The translations under genes were made by a program, and so were the position numbers. The notes beneath the pieces were generated by a model, which made no database searches, was not told the DNA's origin, and was given only the letters and a program-made list of their open reading frames with translations. A stretch of DNA of 64,000 nt, from contig JAEOUN010000074.1 of assembly GCA_016839245.1 (NCBI GenBank), positions 8,120 through 72,119 on the forward strand, written 5' to 3'. Below are positions 47,720-57,049 of this stretch, piece by piece. Positions within the stretch are counted from its first letter, which is position 1, and every line of letters begins with the position of its first letter. This DNA comes from Candidatus Thorarchaeota archaeon. GTDB lineage: Archaea; Asgardarchaeota; Thorarchaeia; Thorarchaeales; Thorarchaeaceae.

Positions 47720-48550
47720 ATGAAAACCTCACTAATGCCCTCTGCGTACAAAAAATTAACAGAGGAATATGCAATTGACCTAGATTTAACAAGAGAACAG
47801 AATGATCAGTATAGCAACAATCAACGTTTCACTCTTTCATCAGAGCAACTGGAAAATATTGTTGATCAGTTGACTAATGTTGATGGGATTGAAACGTATA
47901 TTGTAGATCACGTAAATGATATTTTGCCAATCTCGATATCGCTATTCGTTCTCAACGACAAGCTTTGGAAAATGATGGAACGAAAGTCATGGGATACAGC
48001 CAAAATGTTGGCGATGACTACGATACCTCTTTGTACATGGGAACAGAAAGAAGAGAAGACAAGTAATCCCAAAGCTGTTAAGAGATGGGAAGTGAAACCA
48101 AACAGTATCACACTTGAAATTCAAAAAGAGCCAATCCTAAAGATACATGGAGAGGGTGGAGATTTCTCGGGTTTTATAGAACAGAGTCATATCACAACGA
48201 GAAAATTTGGCATGATGGGAAGTCGAGATCTTGTACCGAATTATGTCTTTGAACGGATTCATATTGAAGCTGAAATGAATAAGGCATCAATAGAAATTCA
48301 TCCATCTCCACGTGATGACCTTGATTATGATTTTTCTGAGAATGCTCGAACTTACTATGAATATGGGCTTTCAATCTCAGCTCCAGGAGAAAATGTTACA
48401 CTAACAGTTGGCAAACGAAAACCAAGCAAAATGCTTGGAGAAGTCTATCTCTTGGTCGGCAAGCAAATCAATAGTGAAGATGACCATTATAAGGCTCTAA
48501 AGACAATCATCTGGTTACGAGCATTTCAGCGGAGATTTGGTGGGAGGTAA
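47720..48550 (+). CDS. soluble protein of unknown function
   Basis: 276-aa soluble protein with mixed alpha and beta character and no signal peptide. A Trp/Lys/Glu-rich centre (LCTWEQKEEKTS) precedes a beta-rich half with ITTRKFGMMGSRDLVP and IEIHPSPRDDLDYD. No motif recognised. An in-frame ATG 39 codons upstream would overlap the carbamoyltransferase start on the other strand; I prefer 47720. It is followed after seven bases by a membrane protein gene and probably forms an operon with it. Confidence 0.68.
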   Translation: MKTSLMPSAYKKLTEEYAIDLDLTREQNDQYSNNQRFTLSSEQLENIVDQLTNVDGIETYIVDHVNDILPISISLFVLNDKLWKMMERKSWDTAKMLAMTTIPLCTWEQKEEKTSNPKAVKRWEVKPNSITLEIQKEPILKIHGEGGDFSGFIEQSHITTRKFGMMGSRDLVPNYVFERIHIEAEMNKASIEIHPSPRDDLDYDFSENARTYYEYGLSISAPGENVTLTVGKRKPSKMLGEVYLLVGKQINSEDDHYKALKTIIWLRAFQRRFGGR

Positions 48551-48557
48551 TTCATTA

Positions 48558-49322
48558 ATGTTTATGACCATTGGTTTGATTATGCTTGGTATCCTCGCGT
48601 TTTCATTAGCAACTATCTGGCACAAACGAATTGTAGATATCAATTGCTACATTACTCCACTAAGTCAGAAATTTGGTGAACCAGACACTAGTGGAAAGAA
48701 AGAGTATACAAACTGTCAATCGTACCAATGGGTTATGAAAAATCTTGTATATCGAAGTTACTTGGACACCAGTGAAGGATTTCGAAATTTCATGATGAAC
48801 AGAACAATTACAGGTACACTCATTCTAAGCATGTTTCTTGGACTGATTCCGGTTATGATCATCTACATTCTATTTCAAAGCTACAATCTAATGGGAGCAT
48901 CTCTTATTCTGATTTTTATTGCGGTATTCGTCTTACGTGGACCTGGTTCATTGGAAGTATCAAATCTATTATTAAAATGGCAAGCTGAACAGGAATTAGA
49001 GGAGTTCAATATCGGAGATTTGGCTTATGCACGAGTATCTCTGCAGTCAATTCAAAGTTGGATAAGATTCCTTTTAGCAATAGGCACAATCACATTAGCA
49101 TTGGCTCCATGGGGAGAGCAAATTCCAATTGCGCTTGCTTACATCTTTACACTATTTCTTGGATTTGCATACACTAATCTATTCCTACCTATATCTGCCA
49201 TATCAATGCCTTTAGCTCTCATAATATTCTTTATCATTGCTCCATTGACACTTATTCTAATAGGACTATTTCTGCGCTCAGTGAAAAAGCAAATAGTAAA
49301 AGACGAAGGCATGCGACTCTAA
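48558..49322 (+). CDS. membrane protein of unknown function
   Basis: 254-aa integral membrane protein with about six hydrophobic segments (first at 1-21, a pair at about 85-128 and three more at about 170-250). A soluble stretch of about 60 residues after helix 1 contains CYITPLSQKFGEPD. GGGAGG sits 10 bases before ATG 48558, so that start is preferred over one seven codons earlier. The gene likely works with its upstream neighbour. Family not recognised. Confidence 0.7.
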   Translation: MFMTIGLIMLGILAFSLATIWHKRIVDINCYITPLSQKFGEPDTSGKKEYTNCQSYQWVMKNLVYRSYLDTSEGFRNFMMNRTITGTLILSMFLGLIPVMIIYILFQSYNLMGASLILIFIAVFVLRGPGSLEVSNLLLKWQAEQELEEFNIGDLAYARVSLQSIQSWIRFLLAIGTITLALAPWGEQIPIALAYIFTLFLGFAYTNLFLPISAISMPLALIIFFIIAPLTLILIGLFLRSVKKQIVKDEGMRL

Positions 49323-49331
49323 TAGAGAGAT

Positions 49332-49679
49332 CTATATTGGTACAAGATATGAAAGGATAGAAAGAAGTCCAATATACACAAAGAGAATAAGTGCTGCAAA
49401 TAGGAGTTGTCGACCGATTCGAGTCATTTTCCATGCAGTTGTTGGTGTTCCATCTTTGGTATATCGAGCTGTTTCATCAATAGGTTGTCGACTCATTAGA
49501 CAACCACCGACGATAAGTAAGATTCCAAGTTCAAGAAAACCTAAATTTCCTGCAGTTACAGCTATCAAAAGACTTTGAGAAACAAATGTAGTTATAAAAC
49601 CGATTGCAAGATTTGAACACATCAATATTGTTGCTATTAACAAACCTCGCTCTAAATCCTGTTGCCACAAGGGAATCAT
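49332..49679 (-). CDS. small membrane protein
   Basis: 115-aa protein with three hydrophobic segments (about 10-30, 35-58 and 90-112). The loop before the last contains ARYTKDGTPTTAWKMTRIG. ATG at 49679 overlaps the end of the next gene by four bases, so the two are coupled. Function unknown. Confidence 0.65.
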   Translation of the reverse strand: MIPLWQQDLERGLLIATILMCSNLAIGFITTFVSQSLLIAVTAGNLGFLELGILLIVGGCLMSRQPIDETARYTKDGTPTTAWKMTRIGRQLLFAALILFVYIGLLSILSYLVPI

Positions 49680-49891
49680 CCACCAAAAAGAATGCCGATG
49701 ATTATTCCAATTATTAGCATTGTCACGCCAAGAAGAACTAACGGTAAGAAAATTGTCTGGAGTGCAGCTATGAAAATCGCAATGATATCTTTTCCTTCAA
49801 GAGGTATAGATTGTTGCTCATGGTCACCATAGACACTCCAGTCAAATTCGGATTCGTCATCCAAATCATTGTCACCATTTTCAAAAGCCAT
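49676..49891 (-). CDS. small membrane protein with acidic N-terminus
   Basis: 71-aa protein. The first 32 residues are strongly acidic (NGDNDLDDESEFD); the rest, about 33-70, is one long or two short hydrophobic helices ending ILFGG. It lies just upstream of, and overlaps, the three-segment protein gene. AGGTTAAGAAAGC precedes the start. The pair may form a small membrane complex. Function unknown. Confidence 0.62.
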   Translation of the reverse strand: MAFENGDNDLDDESEFDWSVYGDHEQQSIPLEGKDIIAIFIAALQTIFLPLVLLGVTMLIIGIIIGILFGG

Positions 49892-49899
49892 GCTTTCTT

Positions 49900-49958
49900 A
49901 ACCTCCGTAAAACAAAGATATAGAGCGTACCAGTCATACCTTGTATGCAAGTACGCTC
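49900..49958 (-). terminator. terminator of importer operon 2
   Basis: Two nested inverted repeats: GAGCGTAC (49923-49930) with GTACGCTC (49951-49958), and inside CATAC (49935-49939) with GTATG (49943-49947). On the minus strand this follows the last ATPase gene by 15 bases and is followed by TATATCTTTGTTTTACGG. Confidence 0.6.
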
Positions 49959-49972
49959 ATTTATTTAATGCA

Positions 49973-51007
49973 TTAGACCTCCACACTGCCTTCAGCAACT
50001 AATTCTTCCTTGTAGGTCAAATCCAGTTCACCGGCATAATGGCACGCAACAAGATGTCCATCACCCATATCTCGCAGTTCAGGAACTTCATCCTGACAGC
50101 GTTCTGTTGCAAATCTGCACCGCGGGTGGAATCTGCAACCGCTTGGTGGATTAATCGGGCTTGGTACTTCACCTGCAAGAATTTCTGCGCGACCTCTTAA
50201 TGCTGGATCAGGAACAGGAACTGCTGATACCAATGCTGCGGAGTAGGGATGCATTGCCTCATCGAAGATATCTCTGGGTGTGAGTTCAACGATTTTTCCA
50301 AGATACATGACAGCTACTCTGTCACTCATGTGTTTGACAACACTAAGGTTGTGGCTAATGAAGAGATATGTAAGGTCGAATTCCTTCTGCAAATCTTTCA
50401 TTAGATTCAAAGTCTGAGCTTGGACAGATACATCAGTGCTTGAGGTTGGTTCATCCATTACTACGAACTTTGGTTTCAAAGCAAGCGCTCTTGCTATACA
50501 AATTCTCTGCCTTTGACCACCTGAGAACTCATGAGGAAATCGATTAAGATGATCTTCATTGAGACCAACTTTTTCCAAGAGCTCAAGTACCATCTGTCGG
50601 AGGCGATAACCTCTAGCAATACCATTTACTAGTAGAGGTTCGCCAACAGCACTCTTAATGGTAAGTCGAGGGTCAAGCGAAGCCATAGGATCTTGGAAGA
50701 CAATACTCATATCACGACGAAGGTCCTTCAAGTCACCACGACGCATCTTTGCAACGTCTTTTCCTTCGAAGAGAATCTCACCTGCAGAAGGTTGCAGCAG
50801 ACGAAGAATGGTTCGCCCAGTTGTAGTCTTACCACAGCCTGATTCACCTACAAGTCCTAGTGTTTCTCCCTGATAGATATCAAAAGTGATATCATCAACT
50901 GCTCGGACATATCCGAGAACTTTTCTAAAGACTCCTCCACTCAATGGAAAGAATTTCTTTAGATTCTTTACTTCTATCAGTTTATCTCCATGTTCTCCAT
51001 ATGACAT
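49973..51007 (-). CDS. peptide ABC transporter ATPase, DppF type, system 2
   Basis: 344-aa nucleotide-binding subunit. Walker [10 protein letters not shown] (about 54), Q-loop [10 protein letters not shown], signature FSGGQRQR, Walker [13 protein letters not shown] and switch His in ISHNLS are intact. [15 protein letters not shown] motif lies near the end. ATG at 51007 is preceded by GGAAGTG and comes only four bases after the upstream ATPase stop. It is the last gene of operon 2. Confidence 0.94.
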   Translation of the reverse strand: MSYGEHGDKLIEVKNLKKFFPLSGGVFRKVLGYVRAVDDITFDIYQGETLGLVGESGCGKTTTGRTILRLLQPSAGEILFEGKDVAKMRRGDLKDLRRDMSIVFQDPMASLDPRLTIKSAVGEPLLVNGIARGYRLRQMVLELLEKVGLNEDHLNRFPHEFSGGQRQRICIARALALKPKFVVMDEPTSSTDVSVQAQTLNLMKDLQKEFDLTYLFISHNLSVVKHMSDRVAVMYLGKIVELTPRDIFDEAMHPYSAALVSAVPVPDPALRGRAEILAGEVPSPINPPSGCRFHPRCRFATERCQDEVPELRDMGDGHLVACHYAGELDLTYKEELVAEGSVEV

Positions 51008-51011
51008 GATA

Positions 51012-52229
51012 TCACTTCCTTCCTCCCTTTATTGACCCTTGTGGATGCCAACATTCGACCCAATGTCCAGGTTTCAGCTCCTCTCGCGGAGGACGTTCCT
51101 TTGAACATCGTTCAGTAGCAAATTCACATCTTGGATGAAAACGACAACCAGTGGGAGGATCTATGAGGTTTGGTACCGATCCTCTAATCTGTGTCAGTCG
51201 TTCGACTTTCTCAGTAAGCTTTGGAATGGCTTGCAAAAGACCAGTTGTATATGGATGAATTGGATCAGCAAAGAGCTCATCAGTATCTGCGTATTCTACA
51301 ACAACTCCAGCATACATGACCGCAACCATCGTACAGGTTTCTGCAACGACACCAAGATCATGCGTGATGATGATGATTGAAGCATCAAGTTCAGCTTTTA
51401 GATCATTTAGAAGTTTTAGAACTTGAGCTTGAACCGTCACATCCAATGCAGTTGTGGCTTCATCAGCAATGAGTATCTTGGGATTACAGGAGAGAGACAT
51501 TGCTATTAACGCTCTCTGACGCATTCCTCCAGATAACTCATGCGGATACTGATTGGCAATCTCAGCAGCAGACGGCATTCTGACCAGATTTAGCATCTCT
51601 ATTGCTTTTTTCTTGGCAGCCTTCTTTAGTTCAACATCAGTTGGTTTGGGAGGATCATCAAGTTGGGACTTGAGTTCTTCCAAACGTACCTCAATATCAT
51701 CAGATGTCAATTCATCTGCACTTTTTAGTGCCTCTTCAAGCTGCTCAATTTTATCCTGCACTATCTCAAGTCGTAGATCTTGATGCAGCATAATTACCTC
51801 AGCAATTTGGTCACCAACTCTGAATACTGGATTCGGGTATGTTGCTGGATCTTGGAAGACGATGGCAATTTTATTACCTCTTATGGTGCGCATCTCATCC
51901 TGTGATGCTTGAAGCAAATCTTTGACGACAGGATTGCCATCATCATCTTCATCCATGAAGAGAATCTGACCACCTTCAATCCTTCCCGGCGAGTCAACAA
52001 GACGCATGATGGATTTAGCTGTGACACTTTTTCCACAACCGGTTTCTCCGACAAGTGCAAGTGTATCACCACGCTTTAATTGCACAGTAACGCCATCTAA
52101 AGCTTTGACTACTCCTTCATAAGTATAGAAGTTTGTGACTAGACCTTTGATGTCTAAGACAAGATTACTATCCATGTGAAGTTCAGGTTCAGTTTTGTTA
52201 TTTGTGTGAGTAGGTTCATCAACAGTCAT
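51012..52229 (-). CDS. peptide ABC transporter ATPase, DppD type with helical insertion, system 2
   Basis: 405-aa nucleotide-binding subunit, about 60 longer than system 1. Walker A GETGCGKS (about 56), Q-loop FQDPATYPNP, signature LSGGMRQR, Walker B LIADEATTALD and switch His in ITHDLG. The extra length is a charged helical insertion between Q-loop and signature (about 146-200; IEQLEEALKSAD... and LEELKSQLDD), probably a coiled coil. The last residue of Walker B region is DEA rather than DEP. AGGAG precedes ATG at 52229. C-terminal CRFHPRCEFATERC. Confidence 0.93.
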   Translation of the reverse strand: MTVDEPTHTNNKTEPELHMDSNLVLDIKGLVTNFYTYEGVVKALDGVTVQLKRGDTLALVGETGCGKSVTAKSIMRLVDSPGRIEGGQILFMDEDDDGNPVVKDLLQASQDEMRTIRGNKIAIVFQDPATYPNPVFRVGDQIAEVIMLHQDLRLEIVQDKIEQLEEALKSADELTSDDIEVRLEELKSQLDDPPKPTDVELKKAAKKKAIEMLNLVRMPSAAEIANQYPHELSGGMRQRALIAMSLSCNPKILIADEATTALDVTVQAQVLKLLNDLKAELDASIIIITHDLGVVAETCTMVAVMYAGVVVEYADTDELFADPIHPYTTGLLQAIPKLTEKVERLTQIRGSVPNLIDPPTGCRFHPRCEFATERCSKERPPREELKPGHWVECWHPQGSIKGGRK

Positions 52230-52246
52230 TCAAGTCAACTCCTGCA

Positions 52247-53542
52247 TTAACGCCGCCTCAGTTTGGGATCTAGAATGTCCCGCACTCCATCACCCACAAG
52301 ATTGAATGAGAGTGCACAGAGAAGTATTGCCATTCCAGGATAGAATGTAACCCAATATTTCATGAAGTGGTTCTGACCTTGAGATATCATCCAACCCCAT
52401 TCTGCAGTTCCAGCTTCAGCACCAAATCCAATAAAGCTTAGACCAGCAGCAGTCAGCAAAACACCACCCATATCCAGCGTCGCTTGCACTATTACTGGTT
52501 GAATTGTGTTTGGCAGAATATGAAATACAAGTATTCTCATATCTGAAGCACCAACAGAACGTGCAGCTTCAACATAGAGCTTCTCACGTTCAATTAGTAC
52601 CTGTCCTCTGACAAGTCGCGCATACGTAGGCCACCAGACCAACATTAATGCTATACTAATGTTGTCGAGATTTCTCTCACCTAACGCTGCTACAATTGCC
52701 ATAGCTAGAATGAGACCAGGAAATGCAAAGAATACGTCAGTGATTCTCATAACGACTTCATCAACAGCTCCGCCAAAATAGCCAGCTGCAGCGCCGATAA
52801 ATGAGCCAAGTATCAGAGCAACAGCGACTACAGAGATTGCAATCCTAAGATCAATTTGAGTTGCCCAGATGACCATGGAGAATACGTCACCGCCATTCTG
52901 GTCAGTACCCCAAAGATGTTCTGCGCTTGGTGGCTGCAGAGTTGCATACCAATCTCGTTCAGTTGCTCCGTATGGTGTGATATACGGTGCAAATATTGCC
53001 AGAAAGATATATGCAGCAATAATGAAAATTCCTGCAACCACAAGGGGACTTCTGCGAATTAGATACAAAGAGTATTTTGTTTCCTTCATTCGCGGACCCA
53101 TATCTTCTTTAAAAAGATTCCACCACTGCTCTTTAATCTCTGGTACAAATAACCAGACGATCATCAAAGCATAGTCGAATATCGCATAGAGAGCAAATCC
53201 ACCTCCAAGAATTGAAAGCAACATGAGAATAATATTTCCATAGATTATCCATGGAAATGACCAGCTCTCTAATGTCTTGACCGCTAATGCTACGCGGATC
53301 ATCAAGAATCCAACTACTAGGAATGGTATGGTTGTCAATAAAATAGTCCCAAGAAAATCAACAAGAGGAATGTCTTCTGCCGCAAGAGCCCAATAGCTCC
53401 CCACACCTTTCGCAAGTCCAACTATCATTGCAAGGACAGATATGACAATCTGTAAGTAACTAAAGACTTGAACAGCAAGTGGTACTTCTTCAGTTTCTTC
53501 TTCACCTTTTACTGTAGAACTCCATAAATTAGATTGTGTCAT
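52247..53542 (-). CDS. peptide ABC transporter permease, DppC type, system 2
   Basis: 431-aa permease. It carries an N-terminal hydrophobic module of three to four segments (about 25-150) and then the standard domain with LWGTDQNGGDVFS and the EAA loop EAARSVGASDMRILVFHI (about 330). A comparable extension occurs in the system 1 DppC. Follows the DppB gene after 12 bases. Confidence 0.93.
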   Translation of the reverse strand: MTQSNLWSSTVKGEEETEEVPLAVQVFSYLQIVISVLAMIVGLAKGVGSYWALAAEDIPLVDFLGTILLTTIPFLVVGFLMIRVALAVKTLESWSFPWIIYGNIILMLLSILGGGFALYAIFDYALMIVWLFVPEIKEQWWNLFKEDMGPRMKETKYSLYLIRRSPLVVAGIFIIAAYIFLAIFAPYITPYGATERDWYATLQPPSAEHLWGTDQNGGDVFSMVIWATQIDLRIAISVVAVALILGSFIGAAAGYFGGAVDEVVMRITDVFFAFPGLILAMAIVAALGERNLDNISIALMLVWWPTYARLVRGQVLIEREKLYVEAARSVGASDMRILVFHILPNTIQPVIVQATLDMGGVLLTAAGLSFIGFGAEAGTAEWGWMISQGQNHFMKYWVTFYPGMAILLCALSFNLVGDGVRDILDPKLRRR

Positions 53543-53554
53543 TTCTTTGACCTC

Positions 53555-54580
53555 CTATCCATACCTGATTCTTGGGTCCAAGGCACCATAAACTAGGTCT
53601 ACAATAAGATTAGCGGCGACAAAAATGAACGCTACCAATAATGTGAAAGCATTGATACTAGGAATGTCCGATGTTAAAATTGCTCTAGTAGACCATCTAC
53701 CAAGTCCCGGCCAACTGAATATTGTTTCTGTTAGAACGGCTCCCGTCATTAGTCCTCCAAATGCGAGTCCAATGACAGTTACAGTAGGAATCATTGCATT
53801 CCTTAGTGCATGCTTGTATATCACGACTCTTTCCCTAAGACCCTTTGAACGAGCTAGTGTGATATAGTCTTCTTTTAGCACCTCTAGCATACTTGAACGC
53901 ATCATTCTTGTGATTACTGCTAGAGTAAGATAACCAAGGGCAAAACCTGGAAGGACTAAGTGAACTAAGGCATCAAATAATAGGATAAAATTGCCTGTCG
54001 CTATTGAATCAACGAGTACAAAGTTTGTAATGGGATCATATTGTATATACTCATATGAATAGCGACCACCTTCAGGAAGATATGGTAAACCCCACTGGAA
54101 AAATTGGAAAAAGAAGACATACTTCAAAATCAATGCAAACCAGAATATAGGCATACTCACTCCTGCCAAGGCAAATACACGGGTAATGTGATCAGTTGCC
54201 TTGTCTTTTCTCGTAGCCGATAATATTCCAAGAGGAATACCAACAATTACAGCAAAAATCATAGCGACTAATGCTAATTCAATAGTTGCAGGGAGTTTTA
54301 TTGCAATTGCATCAGTAACATCCATTCGTGCTGTTCGAGAGTATCCCCAGTTGCCCTGTGCTAAATCGCGCAGGTAAAAGAAAAATTGGATATATATCGG
54401 CTGATCTAAACCATGCTCAGCCATAATTCCAGGAATAGCTTCGGGGCGAGTTCTTTCGGTTGTATATAATGCAATTGGATTACCAACTACATATGATAAA
54501 ACGAAAGTAATTGCAAGAACCCCTATAACTACAGGAATAGCTAGCAATATCCGTCTAATTATATAATCTCTCAACTTCAT
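53555..54580 (-). CDS. peptide ABC transporter permease, DppB type, system 2
   Basis: 341-aa permease with six segments. The start MKLRDYIIRR is the family's usual N-terminus; an in-frame start eight codons earlier adds nothing recognisable. The EAA-like loop has ARSKGLRERVVIYKHALRN (about 250). It is the first gene of the permease/ATPase part of operon 2 and lies about 235 bases downstream of the rubrerythrin gene, beyond a terminator-like hairpin, so it should have its own promoter. Confidence 0.92.
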   Translation of the reverse strand: MKLRDYIIRRILLAIPVVIGVLAITFVLSYVVGNPIALYTTERTRPEAIPGIMAEHGLDQPIYIQFFFYLRDLAQGNWGYSRTARMDVTDAIAIKLPATIELALVAMIFAVIVGIPLGILSATRKDKATDHITRVFALAGVSMPIFWFALILKYVFFFQFFQWGLPYLPEGGRYSYEYIQYDPITNFVLVDSIATGNFILLFDALVHLVLPGFALGYLTLAVITRMMRSSMLEVLKEDYITLARSKGLRERVVIYKHALRNAMIPTVTVIGLAFGGLMTGAVLTETIFSWPGLGRWSTRAILTSDIPSINAFTLLVAFIFVAANLIVDLVYGALDPRIRYG

Positions 54581-54784
54581 GGTGGAAAACCACCCGCGGT
54601 ACACGTGTCTTATCGCTTCTCTGCTTTTGCAGTTTAAGCGAGCAGGTTTGAATGCGTGATTTAAGGCTTTGCTTCTTGGAATTACGCATTCAGTTCAAGT
54701 AAAAAACCCCTTAATAACATCCTTCTGTTCTCCGCAAAAATAGGCGAAAAATGGAACACTATTCAGATTAATATTTACTAACTA

Positions 54785-54821
54785 CTTAATAAAAATAAAG
54801 AGACCCCCTCAAACAAAGGGG
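54785..54821 (-). terminator. terminator after rubrerythrin
   Basis: On the minus strand, CCCCT (54817-54821) pairs with AGGGG (54805-54809) around a seven-base loop and is followed by TCTCTTTATTTTTATT, starting about 20 bases after the stop. Confidence 0.6.
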
Positions 54822-54840
54822 ATCACAGGAAAAGAGATGA

Positions 54841-55422
54841 TTATTGAAAGACATGAGGGTAGAAATACCCTTTTGGATGATCGCATGCAGGGCATTTGTC
54901 AGGTGGGCTCTCACCTTCATGAATATAACCACAGTTTGCGCAACGCCATCGAATCTTCTCTTTCTTCTTGAGAATTGTGCCATCAGCTATTGCATCAGCA
55001 AGTGCTTGGTATCGCTCATGATGCCAGGTTTCAGCTTGAGCAATTTTCCTCCATACTGTTGCAATCTTAGAGAATCCCTCCTTCTCTGCAATGTCAGCAA
55101 ATTTCGGATACATTTCTGAAAACTCATATTTTTCTCCAGCTGCGGCTGAACGTAAATTATCTTCCGTAGTTCCAATATGACCAGTCGGAAAATTCCATTC
55201 AACCTTAAGTTCCGGTGTACATCCACCTTCATCCATGAATTTGAAGAATCGCGATGCATGCTCAAATTCTTGGTTTGCTGTTTCTTCAAACACCTTTGCT
55301 ATGTACTGATAACCATCATTCATTGCGGCCTTAGCATATCTCAAATAACGAGTTCTTGCTTGAGATTCACCAGCAAAAGAGGTCAACAGGTTCTTTTCGG
55401 TTTGTGTTCCTTTTAAATTCAT
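54841..55422 (-). CDS. rubrerythrin
   Basis: 193-aa peroxide-reducing enzyme. The four-helix diiron domain has FAGESQARTRY, ANQEFEHASRF, KYEFSEMYP and AETWHHERY, giving the Glu and His iron ligands. The C-terminal rubredoxin-like domain has CANC (about 160) and CPAC (about 175). It reduces hydrogen peroxide using electrons from rubredoxin. ATG at 55422 is preferred because GAGAGTGAG sits just upstream; an in-frame GTG is three codons earlier. It stands next to a flavodiiron gene, a common oxygen-defence pair. Confidence 0.96.
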   Translation of the reverse strand: MNLKGTQTEKNLLTSFAGESQARTRYLRYAKAAMNDGYQYIAKVFEETANQEFEHASRFFKFMDEGGCTPELKVEWNFPTGHIGTTEDNLRSAAAGEKYEFSEMYPKFADIAEKEGFSKIATVWRKIAQAETWHHERYQALADAIADGTILKKKEKIRWRCANCGYIHEGESPPDKCPACDHPKGYFYPHVFQ

Positions 55423-55695
55423 ATTTCTCACTCTCTTTGTGGAGAACTAACTCCTTCCTTTAATTCGCATTAGCGAGAATACGAATCAAAAGCCTTCTTC
55501 ACTAATAAGACTGTTTTTAGACCAAACTAACTTTTCAGTATTAATTAATGATGGAATTTTCCAATATTTGGATGACTAAAATACTCATTTTTAACAATAA
55601 ATAGTTTAGATTATCAAGTTGTATTCTATTCATCCCTCAATTAAAAGATGAATGCGATAGAAGACACAACATGGTTCAGCATAGATATCCAACGA

Positions 55696-56880
55696 TCACT
55701 TCAGTTTTTGAGCAATTGTCCTTGCAAGCGCCTTTATTTGCTGCTTCTCTTCTTCATTGGGACGCGCCTTAACACGAATAATTGGTTCAAGAATCTCTTT
55801 CTTCAAGTCCGTGAAAATAGCTTGGAGGCGTTTCACTCCTCCTCCACCCCATCCGTACGTACCAAAGAGCGCTACAGTATCAGTTGGAAAACGTTTGCCT
55901 TGAACTTCATTAATAAAGGTCCAGATTTTGGGGAATGGAAATGCGTCATATGTAGGTGTTCCAACAACAAGAACTCCTGTACGTACTGAATCTACAAGTA
56001 TCTCACTCATATCACTATAAGACACATTATGCATTCTTACTTCAACACCAAGATCTAGTAGTTCTTTCTTTAGATTAATCGCAAGTCTGTGATTATATCC
56101 ATACATTGAACCATATACGATTGTGCAGTACTTTTCGAGTTCCGGTCGAGTCCATTCATCATATCTAGTGACTATCCACATAGGATCTTTTCGATAAATT
56201 GGACCATGACTTGGACCAATCATCTTGATACTAATTCCCAATTCTTTTACTCGCTCTATAGCTCGCTGTACAAATTTGAAGTATGAAGTAATAATTGCAG
56301 AGAGATAACGTCGACTCTCCATCTCAACCATCCGAAGGTCAATCTCATCATCAAAGTGTTTTCCATTTAATGCTCCAAATGTGCCGAATGCATCACAAGA
56401 AAACACAATCTCATCCTCTACGATATAGGTGAACATTGTTTCAGGCCAATGAAGAAAAGGTGCATGAATGAATTTGAGAGTCTTAGAGCCAAGTGAGAGC
56501 TCATCTAGGTCTTCAACTATTTGTTCTTTGAGTGGAGCATCATAGAACGACTTCTGCATTGGAGCAGCTTTAGGAGTATATACAAGAGTTGCATTTGGCG
56601 CAATCTTTGCGATATCGGGAAGAGAACTAGTATGATCTGGTTCCATATGGTTAAGAATGATATAGTCAATCTTGGACGGGTCTACTAGTTCACTAATATT
56701 ATTGATCCACTCATTTGCCCACGGGTCTTTGACAGTTTCAACAATGGCAATCTTTTCGTCAATAATCAAATAGCTGTTGTAAGAAACACCATATGGCAAT
56801 GACCAGAGATTTTCAAATAGCTCAGTGTGATGATCATCTACACCCACATAGTATACTCCTTTTGTAAGCTCTCTATGCAT
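55696..56880 (-). CDS. flavodiiron protein (oxygen or nitric oxide reductase)
   Basis: 394-aa enzyme. The beta-lactamase-like diiron domain has HMEPDHTSSLPD (about 78-90), and further ligands in HAPFLHWPETM and CDAFGTFG. The C-terminal flavodoxin domain has VYGSMYGYNH (about 255), GTPTYDAFPF and GTYGWGGGG for FMN. It reduces oxygen to water or nitric oxide to nitrous oxide with rubredoxin as donor. ATG at 56880 after AGGTG is preferred over GTG at 56889. The next gene downstream is rubrerythrin. Confidence 0.96.
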   Translation of the reverse strand: MHRELTKGVYYVGVDDHHTELFENLWSLPYGVSYNSYLIIDEKIAIVETVKDPWANEWINNISELVDPSKIDYIILNHMEPDHTSSLPDIAKIAPNATLVYTPKAAPMQKSFYDAPLKEQIVEDLDELSLGSKTLKFIHAPFLHWPETMFTYIVEDEIVFSCDAFGTFGALNGKHFDDEIDLRMVEMESRRYLSAIITSYFKFVQRAIERVKELGISIKMIGPSHGPIYRKDPMWIVTRYDEWTRPELEKYCTIVYGSMYGYNHRLAINLKKELLDLGVEVRMHNVSYSDMSEILVDSVRTGVLVVGTPTYDAFPFPKIWTFINEVQGKRFPTDTVALFGTYGWGGGGVKRLQAIFTDLKKEILEPIIRVKARPNEEEKQQIKALARTIAQKLK

Positions 56881-56984
56881 TTTCTTCACCTAGAATCCTA
56901 TGATGTTTTCAAGCCAAGAAAGATAAAAGGCCTTCCCTAGCTGATAACTAAAAATTGTTAACCATAGTTAAAAAAGTTTCTCTC

Positions 56985-57035
56985 CAAAGAAAGTACAAAA
57001 AAAGCTTGAGTGGCAGATTGAAACTGCCACTCAAG
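56985..57035 (-). terminator. terminator after binding protein gene, system 2
   Basis: Perfect 12-bp stem (57024-57035 with 57005-57016) around a seven-base loop, then on the minus strand GCTTTTTTTGTAC. One of the strongest hairpins in the window; it separates the binding protein gene from the flavodiiron gene. Confidence 0.8.
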
Positions 57036-57049
57036 AAAATAGAATCGTA

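Noticed and set aside
55629..55654. ATTCATC/GATGAAT hairpin after the flavodiiron gene
   Set aside because: Seven weak pairs without a T tail on the needed strand; not enough to call a terminator.
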